Assembly: GCA_963725255.1 (NCBI GenBank)
Contig: CAVRXV010000009.1
Coordinates: 62,001-126,000, forward strand
Source: JAIEPX01 sp963725255
GTDB lineage: Bacteria > Pseudomonadota > Gammaproteobacteria > JAIEPX01
DNA: 64,000 nt
Reading direction: 5' to 3'
Part shown: positions 55,301 through 62,976 of the stretch, piece after piece
Layout of the letters: every line of letters starts with the position of its first letter
Numbering within the stretch: position 1 is the first letter of the stretch
Position numbers and translations under genes: made by a program
The notes under the pieces: generated by a model
The model's database searches: none
Told to the model about the DNA's origin: nothing
What the model saw: the letters and a program-made list of their open reading frames with translations, nothing else

Positions 55301-58300
55301 TCTTCAAGACCTGTTAAAACTAACTTCTCATTCGAAGTCACATTAAGATGAATTTTTTGACAGTTCAAAGAACGTATCAGTCGAATAACATTTTCATCCT
55401 GATAAGCGATAGCATTAACGTAGAGTGAATAAATGAATAGCCCACCATTGAATCGTAGGTCTGTTTTTTGATTATCATCATACCATAGAATTAATTCTGT
55501 AATGTCCGCTAAACTTCTTAAGTCTAAAAAAGCGAGTTCAGAACAATCCCGAATAACTAGTTTTTTTAATAGATATCGAAATCCTGTTACAGATTCCATA
55601 TTAATCAAGCGACATAAATCTAATGATTCTAAATTTTTAAATCGACTGAAATCAAGAGTTCTTTCCCTACAATAACAACTAGATAGCTCAAGCCTAGTTA
55701 TTTGCCTAGTTATTTTATCAAGATCACACAATATCATTTCTTCAATTTCGAGCGTTTTTAATTGTAAATACTGAGAAAGTTCAGGCACGGGCATTTCCCA
55801 ATCACCATCCCATTTTTTACTATGTATATGAAGAAAATCACGATTCACGTTCTCAGGATCTAATAAGGAGGCTCTAGTAGTAGACACTTCACCGATGCGA
55901 GATACAATAAGGAATGTTTTATTCTTAAATAAATTAATTTTCCATAATAAAGGCAGGCCCTTTAATGATGGCTCTACTAATTTACTATTGTGTCTTAAAG
56001 TTAATTGACAAAGTGAAGAAGGCAATGATCGTATTTCAGATAAATCTGAATTTATTATCTCTAGGGAACGAAGATCATCACACCCTTCAAAATCCATTTC
56101 ATCCATATCTGAACAATGAGATAGTTCAATTGATTCAGTTTTAGGATTGAACTTTAAACCAGAGACATAACTCAAATTCCCAATCCTTATTGAACGAATT
56201 TGAACGGCTCTAATGAATTCCTTAAATTCATCAGTTAAGGGACAATGTTCATCCTTAGGTGGATCAACAATTTCTAAACACTCAACAATGAGCTCGTTAA
56301 AGACATTTAAAAATGTAATATTCTTTAATAGATTAGGACCGATAGAAAGCTTTTCCACTTTAGACACACTACTAAAATCCACACTATATCTATCATTCCC
56401 GCTTAATATTCTGCTGAATAGCAAATTCTTTACGACAGAAGGTAATCCTGAGACAGTTGTATTTGAATCTTCAGAGCACACCGATATTTCTGTTTCCGAC
56501 AAAGATGAATCCATAAATATCAATAAACCTTGGTTAACTTTCACATAAAAATCTTTGCATTTTCCACAATTAACTCTGACTGTACCCTCAAGATTCGAAA
56601 TAGATACTGCGAAATTATCAGAAGGTTTAACTCTTATACTGACGTTCGATTGGTTATTTGCTAATTTAATTTCGCTTAATCTAGATAGACCAGACAAGTC
56701 AATCTCTTTCGATGGAAGGTAAAAATCTTTTAAGCGCAAGGTTTCTATTTGTTTTGGTATTCTGTCAATGCCTTTCAAACACATTCCAGTTAATGAAAGA
56801 CCTTGTAAAGCTGTAAATTGTGAGAAATCAGGTGAGAAAAATTTCCCACGAAGAAATAGCCTATTTAGTTTTAGTGCTGTTGCACCGAGAAGTCTTGTTA
56901 CTTCAGGACCATCAGCTTCTGGGATGAAACCCGTAAGATTATTGGCATCATCGGACTCAACTTCCAGTTTTCGTTTTTCGATTAATTTATCTAATTTTTC
57001 ATCGGTAAGATCCGATAGTTCTGCATTAATATCTAGACCTGATCTGACCTCAGGGCCATTTAAATACAAGATGGCTTCAGTGAGAAGAGGTAGATCTGCT
57101 AGATTTTTAAGTCTGCGAATATCAAAACTATAATTATATTGCATGATTAAACTTTCTAAGCTTAGAGGCAAATTGCGAACAGCCACTAACTCATGACAGT
57201 ATTCAATTTTTAGGTTCTTTAATAGAGCAACAGATTCGAAATCAAGAGTCATTACTTTAGAACAGTGCTCAAATGAAATAGATGCACATCGTTTTGGCAA
57301 TTGAATCATGCTTATTCGTTTCTCATTTCGAATAATCAATTCTCTACATTCTTCTAAGCCTGAAATTAAATTCAATAATTCATATGTTCTATCGCATGAA
57401 TTTTCTATCTCAAGATGCCCTACTCTTTTTATTTTTTCAATATTAACTATAGTAAGTTCATGATTAAGATTTTTAAGAATCAAAGTATCTAACTGTTTTA
57501 TTCCTTCAAAATCAATAGCTAATAAATCTTTACAATTTATGATAGTAAGACGTTTAAGGCTTCTTGGTAAATTTATTAGCACAACTAAACCTTTGGCTTC
57601 CTCTAGTATCAATTCTTCTAGCTGACAAAACTTGCTGCAATCTAAATCGAATTTCCAGGCCAGGCTATTTCTAACAAATAATGTTTCTACACTTGATGGG
57701 TAGTAGCTTTCATCCATCAGCATTGATTTATCGATTAAAATTGCATCAATAACATGATCAGACATATCAGCAATTAATTTCGAGTCCAATGTAATCGCAT
57801 CAAGTGGTTTAACAGTAACAGGCTGAATATCTGTTCTTCCTTTATTAAGTTGTGCTTGCCAAGGGACTACAGCTTTAGTTAATTGTGCTGATGCCTCTAT
57901 TTTTTTCTGCGCATCAAGGGCTTCATCATTTTGGGCAATTATTTTATATGTTCGTTCTGGATTAATAACCCAGCCTCTCTCAATATTCAGATCGTCTGCT
58001 TGAACTTTTATATCAATCATTAAAGCTCTGGCTGATTCAAGATTTTGATCAGTAAACTGCTGGGGGTCGGAGGTGAATGAACTCATAAAACGAAGGCTTT
58101 CATCGAGCTTTCTTTCAAAAGCCACGTGCGGTTGTATACCACCAGTAAATAGGAATTCAGAAGTATTTGGAAGTTCTTCCCGTTGTTTTCGCCATTTTTT
58201 CTCAAGTCCATAAATTTCTGAAGAATAAGGTTCAGAGCCGGGACTCATATCTTCAATTGAACCTTTTGGCCCCCATTCATCTCGAATCGTTTTTTCTAAA

Positions 58301-60156
58301 AGATCGCGGTAAGAAAGTAATATTGTATTTGGATTTGAATTGGCAGTTGACATGACTATCTGATAACAAGAAGTGAGTGTTCTTGCAATATCCTCTATTT
58401 TCTTAAACTCCTTATTTATTTTCTTAGACCTCATGCCTGGAATTAAAGAGAACATTTCAGCAGTTTTTATTTCCTTTTCCGTAAATGACTGCGCACTATG
58501 AATCCCTATGGCACTGAAATACCGAACCGAGGATAGTGAATCATCACTGTATATTCTCAACTCTTTTCCTAAGTAAGCCAAATCTAAGGTTTTTAAATTT
58601 TTAAGGCCTTTTAAACTTAGTCGGTCCATTGAATTACACTTGACTAAACACAGACTTTCTAAAGTAGGAGATAAACCTTTTAGTCTCTTAATTGCTCGAC
58701 AATCGATCAACGCCAAATATTTGAGCTTGGCGAATTTTTTTAATGATAACCCTCTTGGCTCACCTCGATCCTTGTGATTTCTAACTTCAATAAACTCTAT
58801 ACAACTGGGTATGTATTCAATAAAATGTATGATTCCATCGATTCTCACTCTCTTTAGATTTTGATGATCCGTTAAATTTGGTATTTCTAGTAACTCACAC
58901 TGACACGTTAATGATTCTAATGATGATGGGATTGCTTTTAGACAAACTTCAGAGCTTGATTCTATCTTCAAGGTCGTTAGATGTAGAGAACTTAAATCTA
59001 AATCTTTCACGGGTTGATCTAACACGAGACTTAATTTTTTCAAATTTGGTAATGTTTTTATGATATCCATTACTTCTTCAAGATTCTGTTCCTTATTGAG
59101 GTCAATACAAAGGTCTTTTGTAGAATCAGGTATTGCATTCCCTAACTCTTGAGTAATAAATACCCGACTTAATAGAATAGTTGATACTTGCGGCGGAAAT
59201 ACTAAGTTAAATTGTCTTAACTTTTTATCATATTGCATTAGTGTAAAGTTCGTACAGCCTTCGATGGCTGAAAAATCCCATCTATGATTGTCAATATGGT
59301 GTATTACATTATGAACTATCATTCGAGGTAATAAGAAAGAATATAATATGAAAGAATCAAAATTATCGGGCTTAATAGACTGAAAATACATAGATGTACT
59401 TTCATTGCAAATATTCTCGCTAAATACTGAATCTAGATTCTTATCAGAAGAAAGTTTAAAAACCACGGGTGACGATTTTTCAACTGTTACTCTTACTGTA
59501 ATCTTTTCAAGTAATTCGCGTATTTGTGGTGAAAAAAACTTCGTTAATTCATCGTAATTTCCAGAAGTGCCCTTTAAGTCAGAACCTACCTTTGAGCTGT
59601 CGCTTATATAAACCACAGCCGCATCTACTAAAGGAACTGCACTATGGCCATCTTTCGCGTATCCTCGTCTTTCAGACATTATTAATGTAAAGTCTGCCAA
59701 AAATTCGTAGTAATCGTGAGCATCAATAATAAGATAGTGATCAGGATTATGACCTTGCTGCCTCAATGATTCTATTATTTGCTCTTTTCGTTCATAAGGC
59801 ATTTTTGATGCTTCAGTCCGAAAAGACTCTTCATCAGTATGGAGATTCAATTCATCAAGAGGAACCCAACTGCCCTGCCATCGATAAACACCATGATGGG
59901 TAAGCAGTTCATGCCACAACTCAGGTTCATATGTTGAAGGTTTTCGAAATTCAAAGAAGGGATCTGAGAATATCACGAATTTTTGTTTGGGTGCATTGAG
60001 GGTCGTGGTCACGTTCCAAGCGTTTTCACCCTCTTCGCCCAGTAGCAATTGTGAATCCGGTCGACCTATAGGCCCTTGGCTCACCGCATTTACGACGCGC
60101 TGGTTTTTTCTAAGCGGCTCTTTAAAGTGCTTTAGTAGTTCTTCGTAAACATTCAT
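49363..60156 (-). CDS. Giant LRR - transglutaminase-like - coiled-coil - AAA-type protein
   Basis: 3597 residues, no signal peptide. N-terminal 1-365 unrecognised. Leucine-rich repeats fill about 365-1715 (LKKLSLVLDQ, LTTLKIESSS, LESLCLVKCNSM), with interruptions near 580-780. A basic charged linker (about 1745-1790) and a beta-rich part follow. SSGVCRHRTEVFMLLCHYL with C2073 and KHMFGEF with H2099 resemble a transglutaminase-like core. Coiled coil at about 2180-2410, built of 31-residue repeats. The C-terminus has STPGTGKSY (about 3136) and GPSGIGKSS (about 3403) with IILDEID (about 3458), ASQNPGE and NRF. Upstream segments near 2455-2585 and 2770-2900 look like AAA modules without Walker A. 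Family unknown; an intracellular effector or huge NTPase is inferred. Confidence 0.75.
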   Translation of the reverse strand: MNVYEELLKHFKEPLRKNQRVVNAVSQGPIGRPDSQLLLGEEGENAWNVTTTLNAPKQKFVIFSDPFFEFRKPSTYEPELWHELLTHHGVYRWQGSWVPLDELNLHTDEESFRTEASKMPYERKEQIIESLRQQGHNPDHYLIIDAHDYYEFLADFTLIMSERRGYAKDGHSAVPLVDAAVVYISDSSKVGSDLKGTSGNYDELTKFFSPQIRELLEKITVRVTVEKSSPVVFKLSSDKNLDSVFSENICNESTSMYFQSIKPDNFDSFILYSFLLPRMIVHNVIHHIDNHRWDFSAIEGCTNFTLMQYDKKLRQFNLVFPPQVSTILLSRVFITQELGNAIPDSTKDLCIDLNKEQNLEEVMDIIKTLPNLKKLSLVLDQPVKDLDLSSLHLTTLKIESSSEVCLKAIPSSLESLTCQCELLEIPNLTDHQNLKRVRIDGIIHFIEYIPSCIEFIEVRNHKDRGEPRGLSLKKFAKLKYLALIDCRAIKRLKGLSPTLESLCLVKCNSMDRLSLKGLKNLKTLDLAYLGKELRIYSDDSLSSVRYFSAIGIHSAQSFTEKEIKTAEMFSLIPGMRSKKINKEFKKIEDIARTLTSCYQIVMSTANSNPNTILLSYRDLLEKTIRDEWGPKGSIEDMSPGSEPYSSEIYGLEKKWRKQREELPNTSEFLFTGGIQPHVAFERKLDESLRFMSSFTSDPQQFTDQNLESARALMIDIKVQADDLNIERGWVINPERTYKIIAQNDEALDAQKKIEASAQLTKAVVPWQAQLNKGRTDIQPVTVKPLDAITLDSKLIADMSDHVIDAILIDKSMLMDESYYPSSVETLFVRNSLAWKFDLDCSKFCQLEELILEEAKGLVVLINLPRSLKRLTIINCKDLLAIDFEGIKQLDTLILKNLNHELTIVNIEKIKRVGHLEIENSCDRTYELLNLISGLEECRELIIRNEKRISMIQLPKRCASISFEHCSKVMTLDFESVALLKNLKIEYCHELVAVRNLPLSLESLIMQYNYSFDIRRLKNLADLPLLTEAILYLNGPEVRSGLDINAELSDLTDEKLDKLIEKRKLEVESDDANNLTGFIPEADGPEVTRLLGATALKLNRLFLRGKFFSPDFSQFTALQGLSLTGMCLKGIDRIPKQIETLRLKDFYLPSKEIDLSGLSRLSEIKLANNQSNVSIRVKPSDNFAVSISNLEGTVRVNCGKCKDFYVKVNQGLLIFMDSSLSETEISVCSEDSNTTVSGLPSVVKNLLFSRILSGNDRYSVDFSSVSKVEKLSIGPNLLKNITFLNVFNELIVECLEIVDPPKDEHCPLTDEFKEFIRAVQIRSIRIGNLSYVSGLKFNPKTESIELSHCSDMDEMDFEGCDDLRSLEIINSDLSEIRSLPSSLCQLTLRHNSKLVEPSLKGLPLLWKINLFKNKTFLIVSRIGEVSTTRASLLDPENVNRDFLHIHSKKWDGDWEMPVPELSQYLQLKTLEIEEMILCDLDKITRQITRLELSSCYCRERTLDFSRFKNLESLDLCRLINMESVTGFRYLLKKLVIRDCSELAFLDLRSLADITELILWYDDNQKTDLRFNGGLFIYSLYVNAIAYQDENVIRLIRSLNCQKIHLNVTSNEKLVLTGLEDKITSINIASNNTVFGEISFKAFTKLRKLIITQTKGITAITDLPKSIRSIQLIANPMLRMPNLDDHLKTLEEVKIVNCKLIQAEYAGHLSQLYPIIDHNVQSLLGGNSQHSTGISTAIEPQQITLPLLSTLTLLRKKQVEKEENREKEEKRWRSFQDYADEVLKDNDEYEDAQGTNRHKYNTMRIEGSTVYSPDSQTGFVTHYHENSQKSAGDEKDNFLMVYDKRGLLINNYFRFSAYNTIVCDVSRRTLSFCYQPKDARRIPLVKYQHCYHLENNTLHDLKRYVNQHPNWAMSYADFEIKPDQEITLVTTPILYPPDQLVVFCNEAKDLDLILDPVERKVSVALKSGKSTKHVQIAYRFDIQENYLLENINNDLKICLSQRPLLKADLIILLRDVIEGVDELRLLNRPDVPLKEKLSCIFEFCRNFNQEETPNNESALTLDIILYQIKNSSGVCRHRTEVFMLLCHYLNIPFTMFSSRKHMFGEFLFYTKSGFVRYGVCSGGGVVLDLVKKSAALAPEPVNPFIKLISERAPEQDNSAGSGAASETPKDKQELDDNTLSSAVSAKEAEARLKAEAAEKERQEAERKVREETEARVREEEARLKAAVAEKERLEEERKAQELADTRAREEQARLAAEAAEKERLEEERKAQELADTRACEEQARLAAEAAEKERLEAENKAREEAEARAREEEARLAAEVAEKERLEAERIVREEAEARAREEEARLAAEVAEKERLEEERKAQELAETRAREEARLKAEAVEKERQEEERKAREAAEVEVRRLAEEKAREATDPFPAVKILTSIVPLLSKEAAHAPLLRLPNNLDPIKVFAGIRSEILNSQNLNWPTNILYVHNPSDLRRYVKSVKIADGNRGFVEGPLRELLRTGGIVVINWTDFTKRQKKSYMSMLEPKGNLMGHPVCASLKIISLIQDKFRNGPRAFFSRTTPFLLSQSYKPQLISVESNIASQDTIEVDLYEMPNWRERLFGEIVVDENGYQVRENGALVKAKNEKKNLRLLNCPDTQNFNTFLNRLQAERRIYINAQFLELPDSCVIQTVKKEHALKNDNITVKSRPDDQSPLGVFCNANNLFECFHREVVDIEKRMRTETLPWFATEENQFYITERITREEWTELLDRYQEFPQRPLTFTLLPGGEIEGVAIYNGEQNALTETSRLVFSNDPDLYVNQLKAELLPKAIIVDVNPQMSYQELMAKLDDRRDEHGKIEFEYEPFVVMNDLIKGKTIILNGAMSLLLYQQLLPFLYPDFARFNQNGKSVELKGQLICVMPFEYQEQYPYQQIQVQQYHFKDYAELLPPQDHELANKIKFLFDCASQLSHRGLGQPPVPALTYRRLTSMIRRLNDESLQSVHPENPIKGLFHYDYPKNSDNFAFLSVIAKILFAPKRSDKQVHSVKWTRLRKAKKIETKEELANHVWKALNCCYGQILRELLGDSLEKSVQYKNGKPQLTDSVLIEKLFNLLQSDVIKENVVSLGNEHKPTQQLQALFDNPNTRAIFLKSTPGTGKSYQTRELRSQLPEGHYFKGLMQLEACLSAQPVNDKPIVNNPDEVNMEEPGTLDVFKGFFRGPKEPVHYRGKYYKSTPQLKVVGSGNPETYANRFFHAFIQEYAETVLFEMPHEKWLRKNIIDPKLLELNLNQADADHISEKLLWSFYHVKDYEPHCEISLRDLRSLVQRFIVAVKSTGNLDEAVKRAQWHEFGFMIRDLQQRKAYQEAIGWKSQDGQSQVTKVGNLFIPSTKFSLVEIIEEDLAVCALAADKNSTYRRGILLEGPSGIGKSSLYKAILELEQQGYSKDHPDPLKRYYEISLDEGDEAARLVIRALCDGSKIILDEIDTRIEKLLIALMEGELPEDPDLVALIHEVVGEQFEVNPNGFVMASQNPGEVISLALMNRFHYIQASDYTDEEWMAILNETKSEKPEFVLEKFKEACKRDPANYNPRKMFERMRKEIDQKSEESKVAVSLQSQLK
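52930..53620 (-). repeat. About seven 93-bp tandem repeats within the giant gene
   Basis: The DNA repeats with a 93-bp period encoding units such as EEARLAAEVAEKERLEAERI, each ending near EARARE. Several units differ by a few bases only (LEEERKAQELADTRAREE recurs). Such a tract can expand or contract in frame. Confidence 0.85.
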
Positions 60157-60269
60157 TGTATACCCAGCAGACCAACTTAATGGCCTTTGATTATTTATGG
60201 TAAAAAGTTTAACAATCGATTTTATCAGGCAAACCTTAAGAAAGCATTAAGCATGAAAGATTCAGCCTA

Positions 60270-60326
60270 TGGGGTCAGGTCATGAATGATGAGAAGTTAG
60301 CTTGTCATCATTCAGGGCCCGACCCA
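60270..60326. terminator. Imperfect GGGGTCAG-family hairpin
   Basis: TGGGGTCAGGTCATGAATGA continuing TGA (60270-60292) pairs with TCATCATTCAGGGCCCGACC continuing CA (60305-60326), with a few mismatches. It lies 7 bp beyond the stop of the 373-residue gene, so it probably terminates that transcript before the giant gene. Confidence 0.6.
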
Positions 60327-60332
60327 ATCTTC

Positions 60333-61454
60333 TTATAGTTTATTGATAGTATCTACACCTTCATTAAGTGCATTTATGGCAGCTAGCGCAGGCGCCATTG
60401 ACTTTTGATGTTCTTGTTGCTCAGCACTCCAAAATTGCACAGAATTCCAACGTTGCCCACTATTTTGATCGGGTTTCATAGCAGCCCGTTGAGCGATGAA
60501 ACACTCTACTTCTTGCAGATAAACGTCATTGAAGACTTCAAAAAAGATCTCAATAACGTCTTGATGCATAACAGTTGCTAAATAACCTTTCAATTTATCA
60601 ATAAGGTCAGCTGTGGAATATTTTTCCATAACTATTTCAAACTTTCCGTTAGCAGTCACGCTATGACCTGATCCCGTGTAAACTGAAAACATCGTCGAAA
60701 CCTCATAAAGATAATCAAAATCGATACAACAATCTTCAACTTCAGATTGTGAATTGATCAAAGCTGACGCTTTTTGATATTGCAGAGATGATATGTTTCC
60801 CTCTTCAAAGCGTTTTCTTAATTTATCCTTATATGAATCCAACGCCTCTTGAAAATGCTCAGGTTTTATATGACCATCATGTATAAGCCTACGTGCATGG
60901 TTTGCGAATATTAATTTTAATTCTTTTAACCAGGTTTCTGCATCTTCTGGAATCTTATTAAGATTAGCAATAATGTCATCCAACCTCTGTCCAAATTCTA
61001 AATAAGCGGGATAAAATTGATCGGGAATAGGCGAAACTCCAACTGATTTTCTTCCCCTTTCATCTTCGACTGCATAAGCTAATTTTTTTCGTGAGTCTTT
61101 CTCTGTGTCAAAAGGATTCTTATCAAAGAGCTCTTTCATATTCTTTAATTTTTCTAGCAATGCATCTCTGCCCCAAAAATCTTTACAAAGCTGGTAGTAA
61201 ATATTTCTTGCAAGAAAAAATGAGCATTGTTGTGATGGGAAATCACTACGCCGACTATCACCACAATTGCCCGCCTGGATATTCATTGGACTTCTAAAAA
61301 TCTGTCCATTGTCGTTATAATAATAATAATACTCTATGATATCGCTCTGTTCTCGTGCAAACTTCAACAAGCTTTTTACAGCTTCAAGTTGGGACAGGAT
61401 AGTCACTGGTTTAATTTCAACGCTTTTGTCTTTTTTTTCTGATGCATTTTGCAT
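60333..61454 (-). CDS. Hypothetical protein, 373 residues, next to giant gene
   Basis: Not recognised. Soluble, mostly helical, Lys/Glu-rich. No signal peptide. Features: a tyrosine run (EYYYYYND, about 41-50), Cys in AGNCGDSRRSDFPSQQCSFF, and a middle helical region with EHFQEALDSYKDKLRKRFEEG. C-terminal part has QRWNSVQFWSAEQQEHQKSM. Start at 61454 because GAGGT lies upstream; a longer frame to 61496 lacks a ribosome binding site. Same strand as the giant gene and inside the same insertion in the ccm cluster, so it may be functionally tied to it; that is positional inference only. Confidence 0.6.
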   Translation of the reverse strand: MQNASEKKDKSVEIKPVTILSQLEAVKSLLKFAREQSDIIEYYYYYNDNGQIFRSPMNIQAGNCGDSRRSDFPSQQCSFFLARNIYYQLCKDFWGRDALLEKLKNMKELFDKNPFDTEKDSRKKLAYAVEDERGRKSVGVSPIPDQFYPAYLEFGQRLDDIIANLNKIPEDAETWLKELKLIFANHARRLIHDGHIKPEHFQEALDSYKDKLRKRFEEGNISSLQYQKASALINSQSEVEDCCIDFDYLYEVSTMFSVYTGSGHSVTANGKFEIVMEKYSTADLIDKLKGYLATVMHQDVIEIFFEVFNDVYLQEVECFIAQRAAMKPDQNSGQRWNSVQFWSAEQQEHQKSMAPALAAINALNEGVDTINKL

Positions 61455-61538
61455 TTTCTCGTACCTCAAATATTTGTAATGCGTTGATAATGCCACATTT
61501 AGATATTTAATTCAAGATCTATATGAGCATCTAATATG

Positions 61539-62198
61539 CTACCCCAGACCAAGCCGTACGGCGGCAGCTGTTGCCCAGGGGATGAAGGTGATTGCAAGAA
61601 CTAACATGGCGGCAAGGAATAAGAAGGGTGATAGCACAGGTTGGCCCAAAGTGGCTGTCATCACGCTGCTGGTACCAAAAATGAGTACCGGAACATACAA
61701 CGGAAGAACTAATAAGGTTAACAACAAACTGGCGTTACGCAGTCCCAGTGTTAATCCCACGCCAGCCGCACCGATAAAGCTTAAAATGGGCGTACCCAGC
61801 AATAAACTAATAATAAGAGCACCTATTCCAGTCCATGAAAGAAAAAGCATTTTTCCGAGAATGGGTGAAAGAATGATGAGTGGGAGTCCAGTAACCAACC
61901 AGTGTGCCCACACTTTAGCGAAAATTAATCCAGGCAAAGAAATAGGACTTAAAATGCACTGCTCTAAAAATCCTTCAGCGTGATCTTGTCGCAATAAACC
62001 GTTTAAGGCCATTAATGCTGATAACAGTGCAGCCACCCACATGACTGCCGGTGCCATCGCTTGAATTAAACCTGGATCAACACTTAATGCCATTGGAAAT
62101 AAGGCAATCACCATCACAAAAAATAGCACAGGTAGCAGTAATTCTGCGCGACTACGAAAATTTGCAATAAGATCATGAAGCCAAAATTGTCTAAGCAT
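61539..62198 (-). CDS. ccmB: Haem exporter membrane subunit CcmB
   Basis: Membrane subunit of the CcmAB ABC complex that releases holo-CcmE from CcmC. 219 residues, six hydrophobic helices. HAEGFLEQCILSPISLPGLIFAKVWAHWLV and LPLYVPVLIFGTSSV are the family motifs. ATG 62198 is used; an upstream GTG gives four more residues. It follows ccmA by 127 bp, an unusually wide gap, and ccmC is missing from its usual place directly downstream. Confidence 0.93.
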   Translation of the reverse strand: MLRQFWLHDLIANFRSRAELLLPVLFFVMVIALFPMALSVDPGLIQAMAPAVMWVAALLSALMALNGLLRQDHAEGFLEQCILSPISLPGLIFAKVWAHWLVTGLPLIILSPILGKMLFLSWTGIGALIISLLLGTPILSFIGAAGVGLTLGLRNASLLLTLLVLPLYVPVLIFGTSSVMTATLGQPVLSPFLFLAAMLVLAITFIPWATAAAVRLGLG

Positions 62199-62325
62199 AA
62201 AATTTTCCACTTGAATCAGACATTATAAAGATGATATTTCAAATGTAGTGAATCCAAAAATCTAACTATTTGAAATCATCCAAGATTCCAACTGCAGGAT
62301 CTATAGGATTAGACTCTCTATTCTC

Positions 62326-62973
62326 TCACACAGTTAAATATAACATCTGTATAGAAATTTCCTTGAGCTCGACAGGCTGATGAGAAGTCAGCACCACTAT
62401 CCCACCTTCATTTATATGCTCTTGAATTACCGTTTCTAACACATCGATTCCTGCGATATCAATTGAAGTAAAAGGCTCATCCAACAACCATACGGTGCAT
62501 TTTTTTGCAAGTAATCTCGAAATAGCGGTACGTTGTTTTTGTCCTGCTGACAACGTTTCACATAAATGATTTTTTAAATTGAAAATTCCCATTCGGTTTA
62601 AAACTTCATCAATTAATTGTTCACGCTGCTCTGTATTTTTTGAATCAATAAATATTTTTATATTTTCAGCGACAGTGAGCCGATCTTTTAATCCTAGCTT
62701 ATGTCCTAAATAACCAATGTTTCTTTTATACTGAATGCTATCCGCTGAACTTAATTGCCCCTGCCAAAGAATTTCTCCTTCAGCAGGCTCTAGTAATCCG
62801 CACAATATGCGCAACAAACTGGATTTTCCAACGCCATTTTCCCCATGAATATGTAATACTTCACCTGGATTGAGCGTGAAATTAATTCCTCGAAAAAGCA
62901 GTCGATGATTACGAAGACAGGTTAAATTTTTTACGATCAAACCTTGAGAATTTGAATGCAAAGAAGAGATCAC
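62326..62973 (-). CDS. ccmA: Haem exporter ATP-binding subunit CcmA
   Basis: ABC ATPase of the Ccm system. 215 residues: Walker A GENGVGKSS (44-52), signature LSAGQKQRTAISRLL, Walker B TVWLLDEPFTSID, and a switch His in VVLTSHQPV. It starts 3 bp after the galU stop on the same strand, so transcription may begin upstream of galU. ccmB follows after 127 bp that contain a weak inverted repeat. Confidence 0.94.
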   Translation of the reverse strand: MISSLHSNSQGLIVKNLTCLRNHRLLFRGINFTLNPGEVLHIHGENGVGKSSLLRILCGLLEPAEGEILWQGQLSSADSIQYKRNIGYLGHKLGLKDRLTVAENIKIFIDSKNTEQREQLIDEVLNRMGIFNLKNHLCETLSAGQKQRTAISRLLAKKCTVWLLDEPFTSIDIAGIDVLETVIQEHINEGGIVVLTSHQPVELKEISIQMLYLTV

Positions 62974-62976
62974 TTA

